Origin: an uncultured Bacteroidota bacterium | Lineage (GTDB): Bacteria; Bacteroidota; Bacteroidia; Flavobacteriales; Flavobacteriaceae | Direction: 5' to 3' | NCBI GenBank assembly: GCA_902535165.1 | Contig: CACASE010000012.1 | Coordinates: forward strand, 1 to 40,101 | DNA: 40,101 bases | Shown here: piece after piece, positions 1 through 7,583 of the stretch | Layout: the number at the start of each line of letters is the position of its first letter | How positions within the stretch are numbered: the stretch's first letter is position 1 | Made by a program: the position numbers and the translations under genes | The notes under the pieces: model-generated | What the model was told of the DNA's origin: nothing | Seen by the model: only the letters and a program-made list of their open reading frames with translations | Databases searched by the model: none

Positions 1-81
1 GCTGCTGAGGAACCTACTACTGAGGAACCTACTGCTGAAGAACCTGCTACTGAGGAAAAAGATGATAAAAAAGAAGAGTAA
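1..81 (+). CDS. rplQ: 50S ribosomal protein L17, C-terminal tail only (5' truncated by window edge)
   Basis: Only the last 26 codons are present, in frame 1, ending with TAA at 79-81. They encode an acidic low-complexity tail built from EEPTT, EEPTA and EEPAT units, then EEKDDKKEE. The L17 assignment is inference. In Flavobacteriia rplQ, the last gene of the alpha/rpoA ribosomal operon, usually precedes carA-eno-gltA, and flavobacterial L17 often carries an acidic Ala/Glu/Pro/Thr-rich extension. The conserved L17 core lies outside the window and cannot be checked. A terminator follows directly, which fits the end of a long ribosomal operon. Another protein with such a tail remains possible. 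Confidence 0.68.
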   Translation, partial: AAEEPTTEEPTAEEPATEEKDDKKEE

Positions 82-109
82 AAAGTTTTTTTACATTCTT
101 AATAACTTT

Positions 110-141
110 AAAGATAAACATCATGTTTATCTTTTTTTTTT
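110..141 (+). terminator. Intrinsic terminator after rplQ
   Basis: A perfect 11-bp inverted repeat (AAAGATAAACA at 110-120 and TGTTTATCTTT at 124-134) has a TCA loop, and its 3' arm runs into a T tract reaching 141. The stem is AT-rich, but the position fits: 28 bases after the rplQ stop and upstream of the carA promoter. Confidence 0.8.
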
Positions 142-145
142 GTTA

Positions 146-153
146 TAATTTTG
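146..153 (+). promoter_or_regulatory. Predicted -7 promoter element of carA
   Basis: TAATTTTG matches the Bacteroidota housekeeping -7 consensus TAnnTTTG. It sits just after the rplQ terminator and 16 bases before the TTG start of carA, implying a leader of about ten bases. No clear -33 element is visible because the upstream sequence is a T run. Confidence 0.55.
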
Positions 154-169
154 AAAATAATTTTTTGTC

Positions 170-1276
170 TTGAGTCAGTATAAATCCAGAAAAAAAGCCT
201 TTGTACTCCTAGAAGATGGAACTATTTTCCATGGTAAATCTATTGGTATTGAAGGAACATCCTCTGGTGAATTATGTTTTAATACTGGTATGACTGGTTA
301 TCAAGAAATTTTTACTGATCCATCATATAATGGGCAATTAATGGTTATGGCTAATGCCCATATTGGTAATTATGGTACAAATTTGGACGAAGTTGAATCT
401 GATTCAGTAAAAATAGCTGGATTAATATGTAAGAACTTTAGTTTTAGTTTTTCTAGACATGGGCAATCAAATTCATTATTTGAATTTCTATCAAATAATA
501 AAATTGTTTGTATTTCAGATGTTGACACACGAGCCCTTGTAAGTTATATAAGGGATAATGGATCTATGAATGCTATCATAAGCACAGAATCTATTAAATC
601 AATACAAAAAATAAAGGAAAAATTGGATAAAGTTCCATCAATGAGTGGCTTAGAGCTTGCTTCAAGAGTATCAACTAAAAAACCATATTTTTTTGGAAAT
701 AAGGATTCCAAATACAAAATTGCTGTACTTGATCTTGGTGTAAAGAAAAACATACTTAAAAATTTAGCAAAAAGAGATGCTTATATGAAGATTTTTCCTC
801 ATGACACCAATTACAAAAACATGGAAAGCTGGAATCCTGATGCTTATTTTATTTCAAATGGGCCTGGAGATCCAGAACCTCTTGAAAATGCAATTAATCT
901 TACCAAAAAAATTCTAAAATCAAATAAGCCCCTTTTTGGTATTTGTTTAGGTCATCAAGTAATAGCTATTGCCAATGGAATAAAAACATATAAAATGCAT
1001 AATGGTCATAGAGGAATAAATCATCCAGTTATAAATTTAAAGACTGGTAAAGGCGAGATTACATCGCAAAACCATGGTTTTGCTATTGATAGAAATGATA
1101 CAGAAAAAAATTCTGAAATTGAAATTACGCATATGCATCTAAATGATAATACAATTGCTGGTATAAAAATCAACAATAAAAAATGCTTTTCAGTACAGTT
1201 TCACCCTGAAGCCAGTGCTGGACCACATGATTCCTCATATCTTTTTGATGAATTTATTGAAATGATAAAGGAATAA
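170..1276 (+). CDS. carA: Carbamoyl-phosphate synthase small (glutaminase) subunit
   Basis: CarA hydrolyses glutamine and channels ammonia to CarB, making carbamoyl phosphate for pyrimidine and arginine synthesis. The N-terminal half is the CPSase small-subunit domain ([13 protein letters not shown] near residue 15, then [18 protein letters not shown]). The C-terminal half is a class I glutamine amidotransferase with the nucleophile elbow GICLGHQ (Cys259) and FHPEAS (His345, Glu347), so the triad is intact. The length of 368 residues is normal. The start is TTG at 170: the following residues [17 protein letters not shown] align with the usual flavobacterial N-terminus and no in-frame ATG precedes them. 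Two bases separate it from eno, suggesting cotranscription. Its partner carB lies about 33 kb away with rpmH. Confidence 0.95.
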   Translation: MSQYKSRKKAFVLLEDGTIFHGKSIGIEGTSSGELCFNTGMTGYQEIFTDPSYNGQLMVMANAHIGNYGTNLDEVESDSVKIAGLICKNFSFSFSRHGQSNSLFEFLSNNKIVCISDVDTRALVSYIRDNGSMNAIISTESIKSIQKIKEKLDKVPSMSGLELASRVSTKKPYFFGNKDSKYKIAVLDLGVKKNILKNLAKRDAYMKIFPHDTNYKNMESWNPDAYFISNGPGDPEPLENAINLTKKILKSNKPLFGICLGHQVIAIANGIKTYKMHNGHRGINHPVINLKTGKGEITSQNHGFAIDRNDTEKNSEIEITHMHLNDNTIAGIKINNKKCFSVQFHPEASAGPHDSSYLFDEFIEMIKE

Positions 1277-1278
1277 TT

Positions 1279-2565
1279 ATGGCAAATATTAAAAAAATTC
1301 TAGCCAGACAAATTTTTGATTCAAGAGGAAATCCTACGGTAGAAGTTGATGTAATAACTGATGATAATAATTTAGGAAGAGCATCTGTTCCATCAGGTGC
1401 ATCTACTGGAGAAAATGAAGCTGTTGAGTTAAGAGATGGTGGTGATTCATACATGGGTAAAGGAGTTTTAATGGCCGTGAATAATGTTAATACAGTTATT
1501 GCTGAACAACTTGTAGGAAAATCTGTTTTTGATCAACAAAATATAGATAATGCAATGATTGAATTGGATGGTACTGACAATAAGTGTATTCTTGGTGCAA
1601 ATGCAATTCTAGGTGTTTCATTAGCCGTTTCTCAAGCAGCTGCAAAATGCAAAGGGTTACCGCTATATAAATATATTGGAGGTGATTCTGCTGTAACATT
1701 GCCTGTACCTATGATGAATATTATTAATGGCGGATCTCATTCTGATGCACCTATTGCGTTTCAAGAATTTATGATAGTTCCAGTAAGTGCTAAATCTTTC
1801 ACTAATGCGATGAAAGTTGGCTCAGAAATTTTTCATAATCTTAAAAAAAATCTTTCATCAAGAGGTTTAACAACATCAGTTGGTGATGAAGGAGGTTTTG
1901 CTCCAAAATTAACGGGAACGGAGGATGCTCTAAAAACGATAACTGATTCAATTATTTCAGCTGGATATAAACCAGGAGATGATGTGATGATTGCTCTTGA
2001 TTGTGCTTCATCAGAATTTTATATAGAAGGTAAATATGATTATAAAAAGTATGAGGGTGAAAGTGGCTCAGTATTTAATTCAAATGAACAAGCAGAATAT
2101 TTATCCAAACTTGTTGACTCATATCCAATTATTTCAATTGAAGATGGAATGGATCAGAATGATTGGGAAGGATGGAAATATTTAACACAAATTGCAGGTG
2201 ATAAAGTTCAATTAGTTGGAGATGACTTATTTGTAACTAATAGTAAGATCCTTCAAAAAGGCATCTCAGAAAATGCTGCAAACTCTATTTTAATAAAAGT
2301 AAATCAGATTGGAACTTTAACAGAGACTATAGATGCTGTAAACTTAGCTAAAAGCAATGGTTTTAGTACTGTCATTTCACACAGATCGGGTGAAACAGAG
2401 GATAATGTGATTGCTGATTTATCCGTAGCATTAAATGCAGGTCAGATAAAAACAGGCTCTATGTCTAGATCTGATAGGATGTCTAAATATAATCAGCTAT
2501 TGCGCATTGAAGAGCAATTATCTGAAAAAGCTTTTTACCCAAAAAAAGAAGCTTTTACATTCTAA
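1279..2565 (+). CDS. eno: Enolase (phosphopyruvate hydratase)
   Basis: This cytoplasmic glycolytic enzyme interconverts 2-phosphoglycerate and phosphoenolpyruvate using Mg2+. The 428 residues match the family size. The N-terminal signature ([16 protein letters not shown]), Glu204 in [10 protein letters not shown], Lys340 in [10 protein letters not shown] and the mobile-loop motif [10 protein letters not shown] are all present, so the enzyme should be active. The ATG start lies two bases after the carA stop. The gene is less AT-rich than most neighbours (23 G+C in the 60 bases 1681-1740), as expected for codon bias in a highly expressed gene. The order carA-eno-gltA is a common flavobacterial arrangement. 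Confidence 0.98.
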   Translation: MANIKKILARQIFDSRGNPTVEVDVITDDNNLGRASVPSGASTGENEAVELRDGGDSYMGKGVLMAVNNVNTVIAEQLVGKSVFDQQNIDNAMIELDGTDNKCILGANAILGVSLAVSQAAAKCKGLPLYKYIGGDSAVTLPVPMMNIINGGSHSDAPIAFQEFMIVPVSAKSFTNAMKVGSEIFHNLKKNLSSRGLTTSVGDEGGFAPKLTGTEDALKTITDSIISAGYKPGDDVMIALDCASSEFYIEGKYDYKKYEGESGSVFNSNEQAEYLSKLVDSYPIISIEDGMDQNDWEGWKYLTQIAGDKVQLVGDDLFVTNSKILQKGISENAANSILIKVNQIGTLTETIDAVNLAKSNGFSTVISHRSGETEDNVIADLSVALNAGQIKTGSMSRSDRMSKYNQLLRIEEQLSEKAFYPKKEAFTF

Positions 2566-2604
2566 GCTTTATTATCGCTTTTTTTTTAACTAAATTTATG
2601 GTTA

Positions 2605-3906
2605 ATGGCTAAAAAAGTAACTCTAAAATACAATGAGAAGGAATATAATTTTGATCTTCTAAAAGGATCAGAAAATGAAAATGCTATAGATGTATCTAAA
2701 CTTAGATCTGATTTAAATTTAATTACGTTAGACCCAGGCTTTAAAAATACGGGTTCTTGTAAAAGTGCAATTACATTTTTAGATGGTGAGAAAGGTATAC
2801 TGAGGTATAGGGGTTATTCTATTGAAGATTTAGCAAAAAATGCAGATTTTTTAGAAGTTGCTTTTTTATTAATTTTTGGGGAGCTGCCAACAAAAAATCA
2901 ACTCAATAAACTAATTGCTGATATCCAAGATAATGCAATAATTGATGAAGATTTGAAAAAAATATTAGTAAGTTTCCCAAGGTCTGCTCATCCAATGGGA
3001 ATTCTTTCCTCTTTGACAAGTGCTTTAATTGCTTTCAACCCAGAAAAGAAAATCAGTTTAACAAAAAAAACAGGTGATGAACATGATTATATGTACAACT
3101 TAATTGTAAAATTATTAGCTAAAATTCCAATTCTTGTTGCATGGGTTTACAGAAGAAGAAATGGATTATCCCTTGATTATGGAGACTATACCCAAGGTTA
3201 TGTTGAAAACGTTACAAAAATGATGTTCCAAAGACCTAACCAAAAATATATTAAAAATGATGTCATAGTTAATGCTATGAATAAGTTATTAATCTTGCAT
3301 GCAGATCATGAGCAAAATTGTTCAACTTCAACTGTAAGAATTGTAGGATCCTCAGAGGCGAGTTTATTTGCATCTGTTTCTGCTGGAATTTCCGCTCTTT
3401 GGGGAAGACTGCACGGAGGTGCTAATCAAGCAGTTTTAGAGATGCTTGAAGCAATTAAAAATGATGGTGGTGATACTAAAAAATTTATGGAGAAAGCCAA
3501 AGATAAAAATGATTCTTTTAGATTAATGGGATTTGGTCATAGGGTTTACAAAAATTTTGATCCGAGGGCTAAAATAATTAAAGTCACTGCTCATGAAGTG
3601 TTAAAAGATTTAGGAATAAAAGATCCTATATTAAATATTGCTAAGTCATTAGAAAAAAAAGCATTAAATGATCCTTATTTTACATCAAGAAAACTTTACC
3701 CAAATGTTGATTTTTATTCTGGCATTATTTATAAAGCACTTAATATTCCAACCGAAATGTTTACAGTAATGTTTGCTTTAGGCAGGGTGCCAGGATGGAT
3801 AGCACATTGGAGAGAAATGAGGATGAATAATGATCCAATTGGTAGACCTAGACAAGTTTATACTGGTAGTAAAAAAAGAGATTTCCTACCTTTAAAAAAC
3901 AGATAG
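2605..3906 (+). CDS. gltA: Citrate synthase (type II, hexameric class)
   Basis: It condenses acetyl-CoA with oxaloacetate at the entry to the TCA cycle. The 433-residue length and the N-terminal beta-rich segment before LDPGFKNTGSCKS are typical of type II bacterial citrate synthases. The triad is visible as His270 (RLHGGANQAV), His312 (GFGHRVYKNFDPRAK) and Asp369 (VDFYSGIIY). It starts with ATG 39 bases after eno; that gap holds only a weak hairpin and a T run, so readthrough from carA-eno is plausible. TAAATTTA in the gap is one base off the -7 promoter consensus and could give extra transcription. Confidence 0.96.
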   Translation: MAKKVTLKYNEKEYNFDLLKGSENENAIDVSKLRSDLNLITLDPGFKNTGSCKSAITFLDGEKGILRYRGYSIEDLAKNADFLEVAFLLIFGELPTKNQLNKLIADIQDNAIIDEDLKKILVSFPRSAHPMGILSSLTSALIAFNPEKKISLTKKTGDEHDYMYNLIVKLLAKIPILVAWVYRRRNGLSLDYGDYTQGYVENVTKMMFQRPNQKYIKNDVIVNAMNKLLILHADHEQNCSTSTVRIVGSSEASLFASVSAGISALWGRLHGGANQAVLEMLEAIKNDGGDTKKFMEKAKDKNDSFRLMGFGHRVYKNFDPRAKIIKVTAHEVLKDLGIKDPILNIAKSLEKKALNDPYFTSRKLYPNVDFYSGIIYKALNIPTEMFTVMFALGRVPGWIAHWREMRMNNDPIGRPRQVYTGSKKRDFLPLKNR

Positions 3907-3921
3907 TCCTTATCTTTAAAA

Positions 3922-5679
3922 ATGATTATTGAAAATCTTCTAAAGAAAAAAATAGGAGAATATTTATTTCAGAAATATTCTATTTCAGATAATAAGATTG
4001 AAATTATTAAAACTAGAAAAGAGTTTAATGGTGATTATACTGTTGTTCTTTTTCCAATATTACCATTATTAAAAATAAAGCCAAATGAAATTGGGCAAGA
4101 AATTGGAAAATTCTTAATTGATAATGAAAAGTTTGTTGAGGATTTTAACATTATCGATGGTTTTCTTAACCTATCAATTGCTGACTTTTTCTTAGTTGAT
4201 TTACTTAAGGCGCTTGATGAAAATTTAGAATTTAATTATGATTTAGTAAATGAGTATTTTTTGATTGAATTTTCTTCACCAAATACAAATAAACCACTTC
4301 ACCTTGGTCATGTAAGAAATATTTTGTTGGGAGATTCTATCTCTAGAATTTTTAATGAGGTGGGTAATTATGTACATAAAACTCAAATAATAAATGACAG
4401 AGGAATACATATATGTAAATCTATGGTTGCTTGGCTTCAATTTGGAAAAGATACTAGTCCAAAATCTTTAAATCTAAAGGGAGATGTATTTGTTGGTAAC
4501 TTTTATGTGAAATATAATGAAGAATTTGAGAAACAGGTAAATGAGTTGGTATCAAATGGAATTTCCGAAGAAGAAGCCAAAAATAATGCTCCAATATATA
4601 AGGATGCCAAAGAATTACTAATTAAATGGGAAAATGGTGATAAAGAAGTAATTAATCTTTGGAAAAAGATGAATTCATGGGTTTATGAAGGTTTTTCTGT
4701 TACTTATGAAAACCTTAATGTTTCTTTTGATTCTGAATATTTTGAAAGTAATACTTATCTAAAAGGTAAAGAAATAGTACTAAAAGGGCTAAGTGATAAA
4801 ATCTTTCAGCAAAAAGATGATAATTCAGTATGGGTAAATTTAGAACCTTATGGGTTAGATGAAAAGATTTTACTTAGATCTGATGGAACCTCAGTTTATA
4901 TTACGCAAGATATTGGAACAGCTTTTTTAAGGTATAAAGATCATCCAAAAATGGATGGTATGATATATACAACAGGTAATGAGCAGGATTATCATTTCAA
5001 GGTTCTATTTAAAATTTTAAGTCTATTGGGTTATCGATGGGCAGATAAATTAAATCATTTAAGTTATGGAATGGTTGATTTACCTACTGGTAAGATGAAA
5101 AGTAGAGAGGGTTCAGTTGTAGATGCTGATGAATTAATTGAAAGTATGAACAAGAAAGCAAAAACTATTTCAGAATCCTTAGGAAAAATTAATGATTTGT
5201 CAGCTTTAGATCAAAATAAATTATATAGACAAGTTTCTTTAGCAGCTTTAAAATATCATATTTTAAAAGTTGATCCAAAGAAAAGTATTTTATTTGACCC
5301 TAATGAATCTATAGATTTCAATGGGAATACTGGGCCATTTATTCAATATACTTATGCTAGAATTAAATCTTTGTCTAGGAAGAATAAAAATAAAATGAGT
5401 TTTACGAAAGTAAATTTATCAGATAAAGAAAAAGATTTAATTATCCAATTAAATGATTTACCGAATGTTATCCTTAATGCCTATAAAAATTTAAATCCTG
5501 GCTTAATTGCTAATTATTGTTATGAGCTTGTAAAATTATACAACTCTTTCTACCAATCATCTACTATTTTGGGAAATGAGCAAATAAACAGTTTTAGAAT
5601 TATGCTTTCAAACAAAGTAGGTAGTTCTATTAAAAAATCTATGTCTCTATTAGGTATTGAGGTTCCAGATAGAATGTAA
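3922..5679 (+). CDS. argS: Arginyl-tRNA synthetase
   Basis: This class I aminoacyl-tRNA synthetase charges tRNA-Arg. It has the N-terminal Arg-tRNA-synthetase additional domain (about residues 1-100), the HIGH-type motif HLGH at 127-130 within SSPNTNKPLHLGHVRN, and a KMSKS-like KMKSR at 391-395. The C-terminal helical DALR anticodon-binding domain ends in the usual SLLGIEVPDRM. At 585 residues it is near the family length. The ATG start is 15 bases after gltA with no terminator between, so it is probably the last gene of the carA-eno-gltA-argS unit, which ends in a strong hairpin terminator. Confidence 0.97.
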   Translation: MIIENLLKKKIGEYLFQKYSISDNKIEIIKTRKEFNGDYTVVLFPILPLLKIKPNEIGQEIGKFLIDNEKFVEDFNIIDGFLNLSIADFFLVDLLKALDENLEFNYDLVNEYFLIEFSSPNTNKPLHLGHVRNILLGDSISRIFNEVGNYVHKTQIINDRGIHICKSMVAWLQFGKDTSPKSLNLKGDVFVGNFYVKYNEEFEKQVNELVSNGISEEEAKNNAPIYKDAKELLIKWENGDKEVINLWKKMNSWVYEGFSVTYENLNVSFDSEYFESNTYLKGKEIVLKGLSDKIFQQKDDNSVWVNLEPYGLDEKILLRSDGTSVYITQDIGTAFLRYKDHPKMDGMIYTTGNEQDYHFKVLFKILSLLGYRWADKLNHLSYGMVDLPTGKMKSREGSVVDADELIESMNKKAKTISESLGKINDLSALDQNKLYRQVSLAALKYHILKVDPKKSILFDPNESIDFNGNTGPFIQYTYARIKSLSRKNKNKMSFTKVNLSDKEKDLIIQLNDLPNVILNAYKNLNPGLIANYCYELVKLYNSFYQSSTILGNEQINSFRIMLSNKVGSSIKKSMSLLGIEVPDRM

Positions 5680-5680
5680 A

Positions 5681-5709
5681 AAAAAAGCCGCTTTTAAAGC
5701 GGCTTTTTT
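5681..5709. terminator. Bidirectional intrinsic terminator between argS and the proteorhodopsin gene
   Basis: The inverted repeat AAAAAAGCCGCTTT / AAAGCGGCTTTTTT has a GC-rich core and a T run on either strand. It lies between two convergent genes, immediately after the argS stop and 22 bases beyond the rhodopsin stop, so it can serve both transcripts. It is the strongest hairpin in the window. Confidence 0.9.
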
Positions 5710-5730
5710 ATTGGTTAGTTGAGATATTGA

Positions 5731-6435
5731 TTACTTAGATACTGCTAAGTTATAAATAACAAGACCGAAACCGATTTTGTTAATAGCATCACCTATGTTG
5801 TAAACAACATCCATATCTAGTGGAATAGCATCTACAAAGTCATACCATCCGTCAGTACCAATCATATATCCAATTGGATAGATTGACCAACCAACAAGTA
5901 TAAACCAGCATAGAGCATTATATGCTTCTAATACAGAACCTCCAGCTTTTTCTGCAAGAGCTTTAGGTGAACCTAACCATAACATACCTACCATAACGAA
6001 GTAAGCAATACCTGAGATAGTTCCGTAAAGTACTGGAGAATCTCCAGTTTCACCTATATAACCTGCAACAAGCATAACGGTTGAAAGACCTATTAATTGC
6101 CACATTAACTTTTTAGTAGCTCCAGCTTTAGCTAGAATAAGATAAAACTCAACACACATTAGTGGAACAGTTAGTATCCAGTCTACATATCTGAAGAATG
6201 TTACATCAGCACCTGATACATTCGCATCTCTCATATAGTAATAATGAACAGCTGCGATAAAAGTAATTAGTCCTGAAACTAACATTGATGTTCTCCATTT
6301 TCCACCACCAGCATCCAACGATAAAAAGAAAAATACTGATGCAGCCATCATGGCCATGGTACCAATGAAAAACGTAAAACTTACTAGGTCGTTAGGAACG
6401 TCACCTAATAAGAAAATATTCATAAAATTTTCCAT
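5731..6435 (-). CDS. Proteorhodopsin, DTE-type light-driven proton pump (green-tuned)
   Basis: A seven-helix microbial rhodopsin of 234 residues in the inner membrane. It binds retinal through Lys220 in helix G (GDAINKIGFGLVIYN). Helix C (RYVDWILTVPLMCVEFYL) carries Asp85, Thr89 and Glu96, corresponding to Asp97, Thr101 and Glu108 of green proteorhodopsin. This DTE set marks an outward proton pump rather than the NDQ sodium pump or NTQ chloride pump. His64 (AAVHYYYMR) corresponds to His75, the partner of the counterion. Met93 is at the spectral-tuning site 105, where Leu or Met means green absorption and Gln means blue. It starts with ATG; a second Met follows at codon 5. The N-terminus is short, without a long signal peptide. 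It is the sole gene of its transcript, convergent with argS and divergent from blh, and its base composition is visibly less AT-rich than blh. Confidence 0.97.
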   Translation of the reverse strand: MENFMNIFLLGDVPNDLVSFTFFIGTMAMMAASVFFFLSLDAGGGKWRTSMLVSGLITFIAAVHYYYMRDANVSGADVTFFRYVDWILTVPLMCVEFYLILAKAGATKKLMWQLIGLSTVMLVAGYIGETGDSPVLYGTISGIAYFVMVGMLWLGSPKALAEKAGGSVLEAYNALCWFILVGWSIYPIGYMIGTDGWYDFVDAIPLDMDVVYNIGDAINKIGFGLVIYNLAVSK

Positions 6436-6650
6436 AATAATTAATTAATTGGTTTTTATGTGGCCCAAAATAGTAAAAAATAACTAGATAACTACTTTTA
6501 TGACAAAAAAAAAAGATAAATGTTAAAAAAATCACATGATCCTACAGAGATAACTAAATAATTATCAACTAATTACAATTTTTATTAGTTTTTTAGTAAT
6601 TGTAGTATTTATCGCATTATACTATAGTGTTTTAAATATGATTTATAAAT
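6436..6650. other. Divergent intergenic region between proteorhodopsin and blh
   Basis: This 215-base region is the longest non-coding stretch in the window and is very AT-rich. It holds candidate promoters for both genes and a hairpin (AACTAAT at 6567-6573, ATTAGTT at 6584-6590, then a short T run) on the blh side. A second inverted pair (TACAATT/AATTGTA) overlaps it. I see no tRNA, small RNA signature or open frame. It is the place to look for light or redox regulation of the pair. Confidence 0.6.
6475..6507 (-). promoter_or_regulatory. Candidate proteorhodopsin promoter (TTTG, 21 bases, TATTTTTT)
   Basis: On the minus strand, TTTG (6507-6504) is followed after 21 bases by TATTTTTT (6482-6475). 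That resembles the Bacteroidota -33/-7 pair (TTTG and TAnnTTTG) with one mismatch, and would give a leader of roughly 35 bases. A second near match, TACTATTTTG, lies closer to the start. The assignment is tentative. Confidence 0.35.
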
Positions 6651-6653
6651 TTG
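6646..6653 (+). promoter_or_regulatory. Predicted -7 promoter element of blh, overlapping its annotated TTG start
   Basis: TAAATTTG is an exact TAnnTTTG match. Its last three bases are the TTG that opens the longest blh frame. Transcription would begin around 6659-6661, downstream of that TTG, which argues for a later start codon such as the in-frame TTG at 6672. Confidence 0.5.
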
Positions 6654-7571
6654 CAGATAAGATTTAACCAATTGAATAAAGAATTTACTAATAATTTCAC
6701 TTTCAGAATCACAATTTTTTTAAGTCTGTTTACCCTATTTTGGAGCAACAATTTAAGTGGAGATTATTTCTATTTTGCATGTTATGCTTTGATTTTAACA
6801 TTTGGGATTATACATGGGGCTAATGATATATTGATTTTATTAAAAGGTAAAAAGACCAATAATTATACAATTTTAAATGAAACCTTTAAATATTTTTCAA
6901 TAGTTGTAGTCATATGTCTTATTTTTTTCAACTTACCTATCATTTCAATGTTATTTTTTATTTTGTTTAGTGCATACCATTTCGGTGAGCAACAATGGAC
7001 AATTTTTGAAAATAATAATTCCAAAAGTTTAACATTATTTTATTTTGCTTTTGGTTCTCTAATTTTTTTAATATTATTTACGCTAAATTCTATTGAAGTT
7101 TCCGATGTAATTTATGATATAACATCTTATTACATTCCTCAAAGAGCATACAAAATATCATTAATTTGCTTAATCATTATAAATTCTATTTTTCTATTAA
7201 TCAATTACAAAACATTAAGACCACAATTATTCCATCAGTTTATTTTGTTTTTGGTAATGCTGATCGTTTTCAGTGTTTTAGATTTACTACCTGCTTTTGC
7301 AGTTTATTTTGTCTTTTTTCATAGTATTCCTTCAATTATTGAACAGGCTGAATATCTTTTTGAAGATAGTTCAGCAAAAAGTTTTAAAAAATTTATTATA
7401 AAAGGTTTAGGCTATTGGCTAATAGCTATTATATTTTTAGGAATTTTGTATCTAATAATTAAAGATAAAATTGATTTTAGTTTGGGTATATTTTTCTCAT
7501 TTTTAGCTGCTATTACATTTCCTCACGTTTTAGTCATTTACAAAATGAAACAAATCACAAGAAAAAATTAA
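6651..7571 (+). CDS. blh: Brp/Blh family beta-carotene 15,15'-dioxygenase (retinal synthase)
   Basis: Blh cleaves beta-carotene to two retinal molecules, supplying the chromophore for the neighbouring proteorhodopsin. It is an integral membrane protein of about 300 residues with many hydrophobic helices. The family histidine motifs are present in order: FGIIHGANDILIL, FSAYHFGEQQW, FFVFFHSIPSIIEQAEYLF and a C-terminal TFPHVLVIYKMK. These four histidines are the likely iron ligands. The start is uncertain: TTG at 6651 overlaps a promoter element, and TTG at 6672 would give a protein seven residues shorter without losing conserved sequence. No ATG start exists near the N-terminus. The rest of carotenoid synthesis (crt genes) is not in this window. 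Composition is AT-rich compared with the rhodopsin gene. Confidence 0.92.
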   Translation: MQIRFNQLNKEFTNNFTFRITIFLSLFTLFWSNNLSGDYFYFACYALILTFGIIHGANDILILLKGKKTNNYTILNETFKYFSIVVVICLIFFNLPIISMLFFILFSAYHFGEQQWTIFENNNSKSLTLFYFAFGSLIFLILFTLNSIEVSDVIYDITSYYIPQRAYKISLICLIIINSIFLLINYKTLRPQLFHQFILFLVMLIVFSVLDLLPAFAVYFVFFHSIPSIIEQAEYLFEDSSAKSFKKFIIKGLGYWLIAIIFLGILYLIIKDKIDFSLGIFFSFLAAITFPHVLVIYKMKQITRKN

Positions 7572-7576
7572 ATTTG
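7569..7576 (+). promoter_or_regulatory. Predicted -7 promoter element of ffh
   Basis: TAAATTTG overlaps the blh stop codon (TAA at 7569-7571) and lies seven bases before the ffh ATG. It would let ffh be transcribed independently of blh, with an almost leaderless mRNA. Confidence 0.5.
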
Positions 7577-7583
7577 CTATATA

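Noticed and set aside
2566-2590. Possible terminator between eno and gltA (AAGC/GCTT then T run)
   Set aside because: Only a four-base stem; too weak to call, although partial termination is possible.
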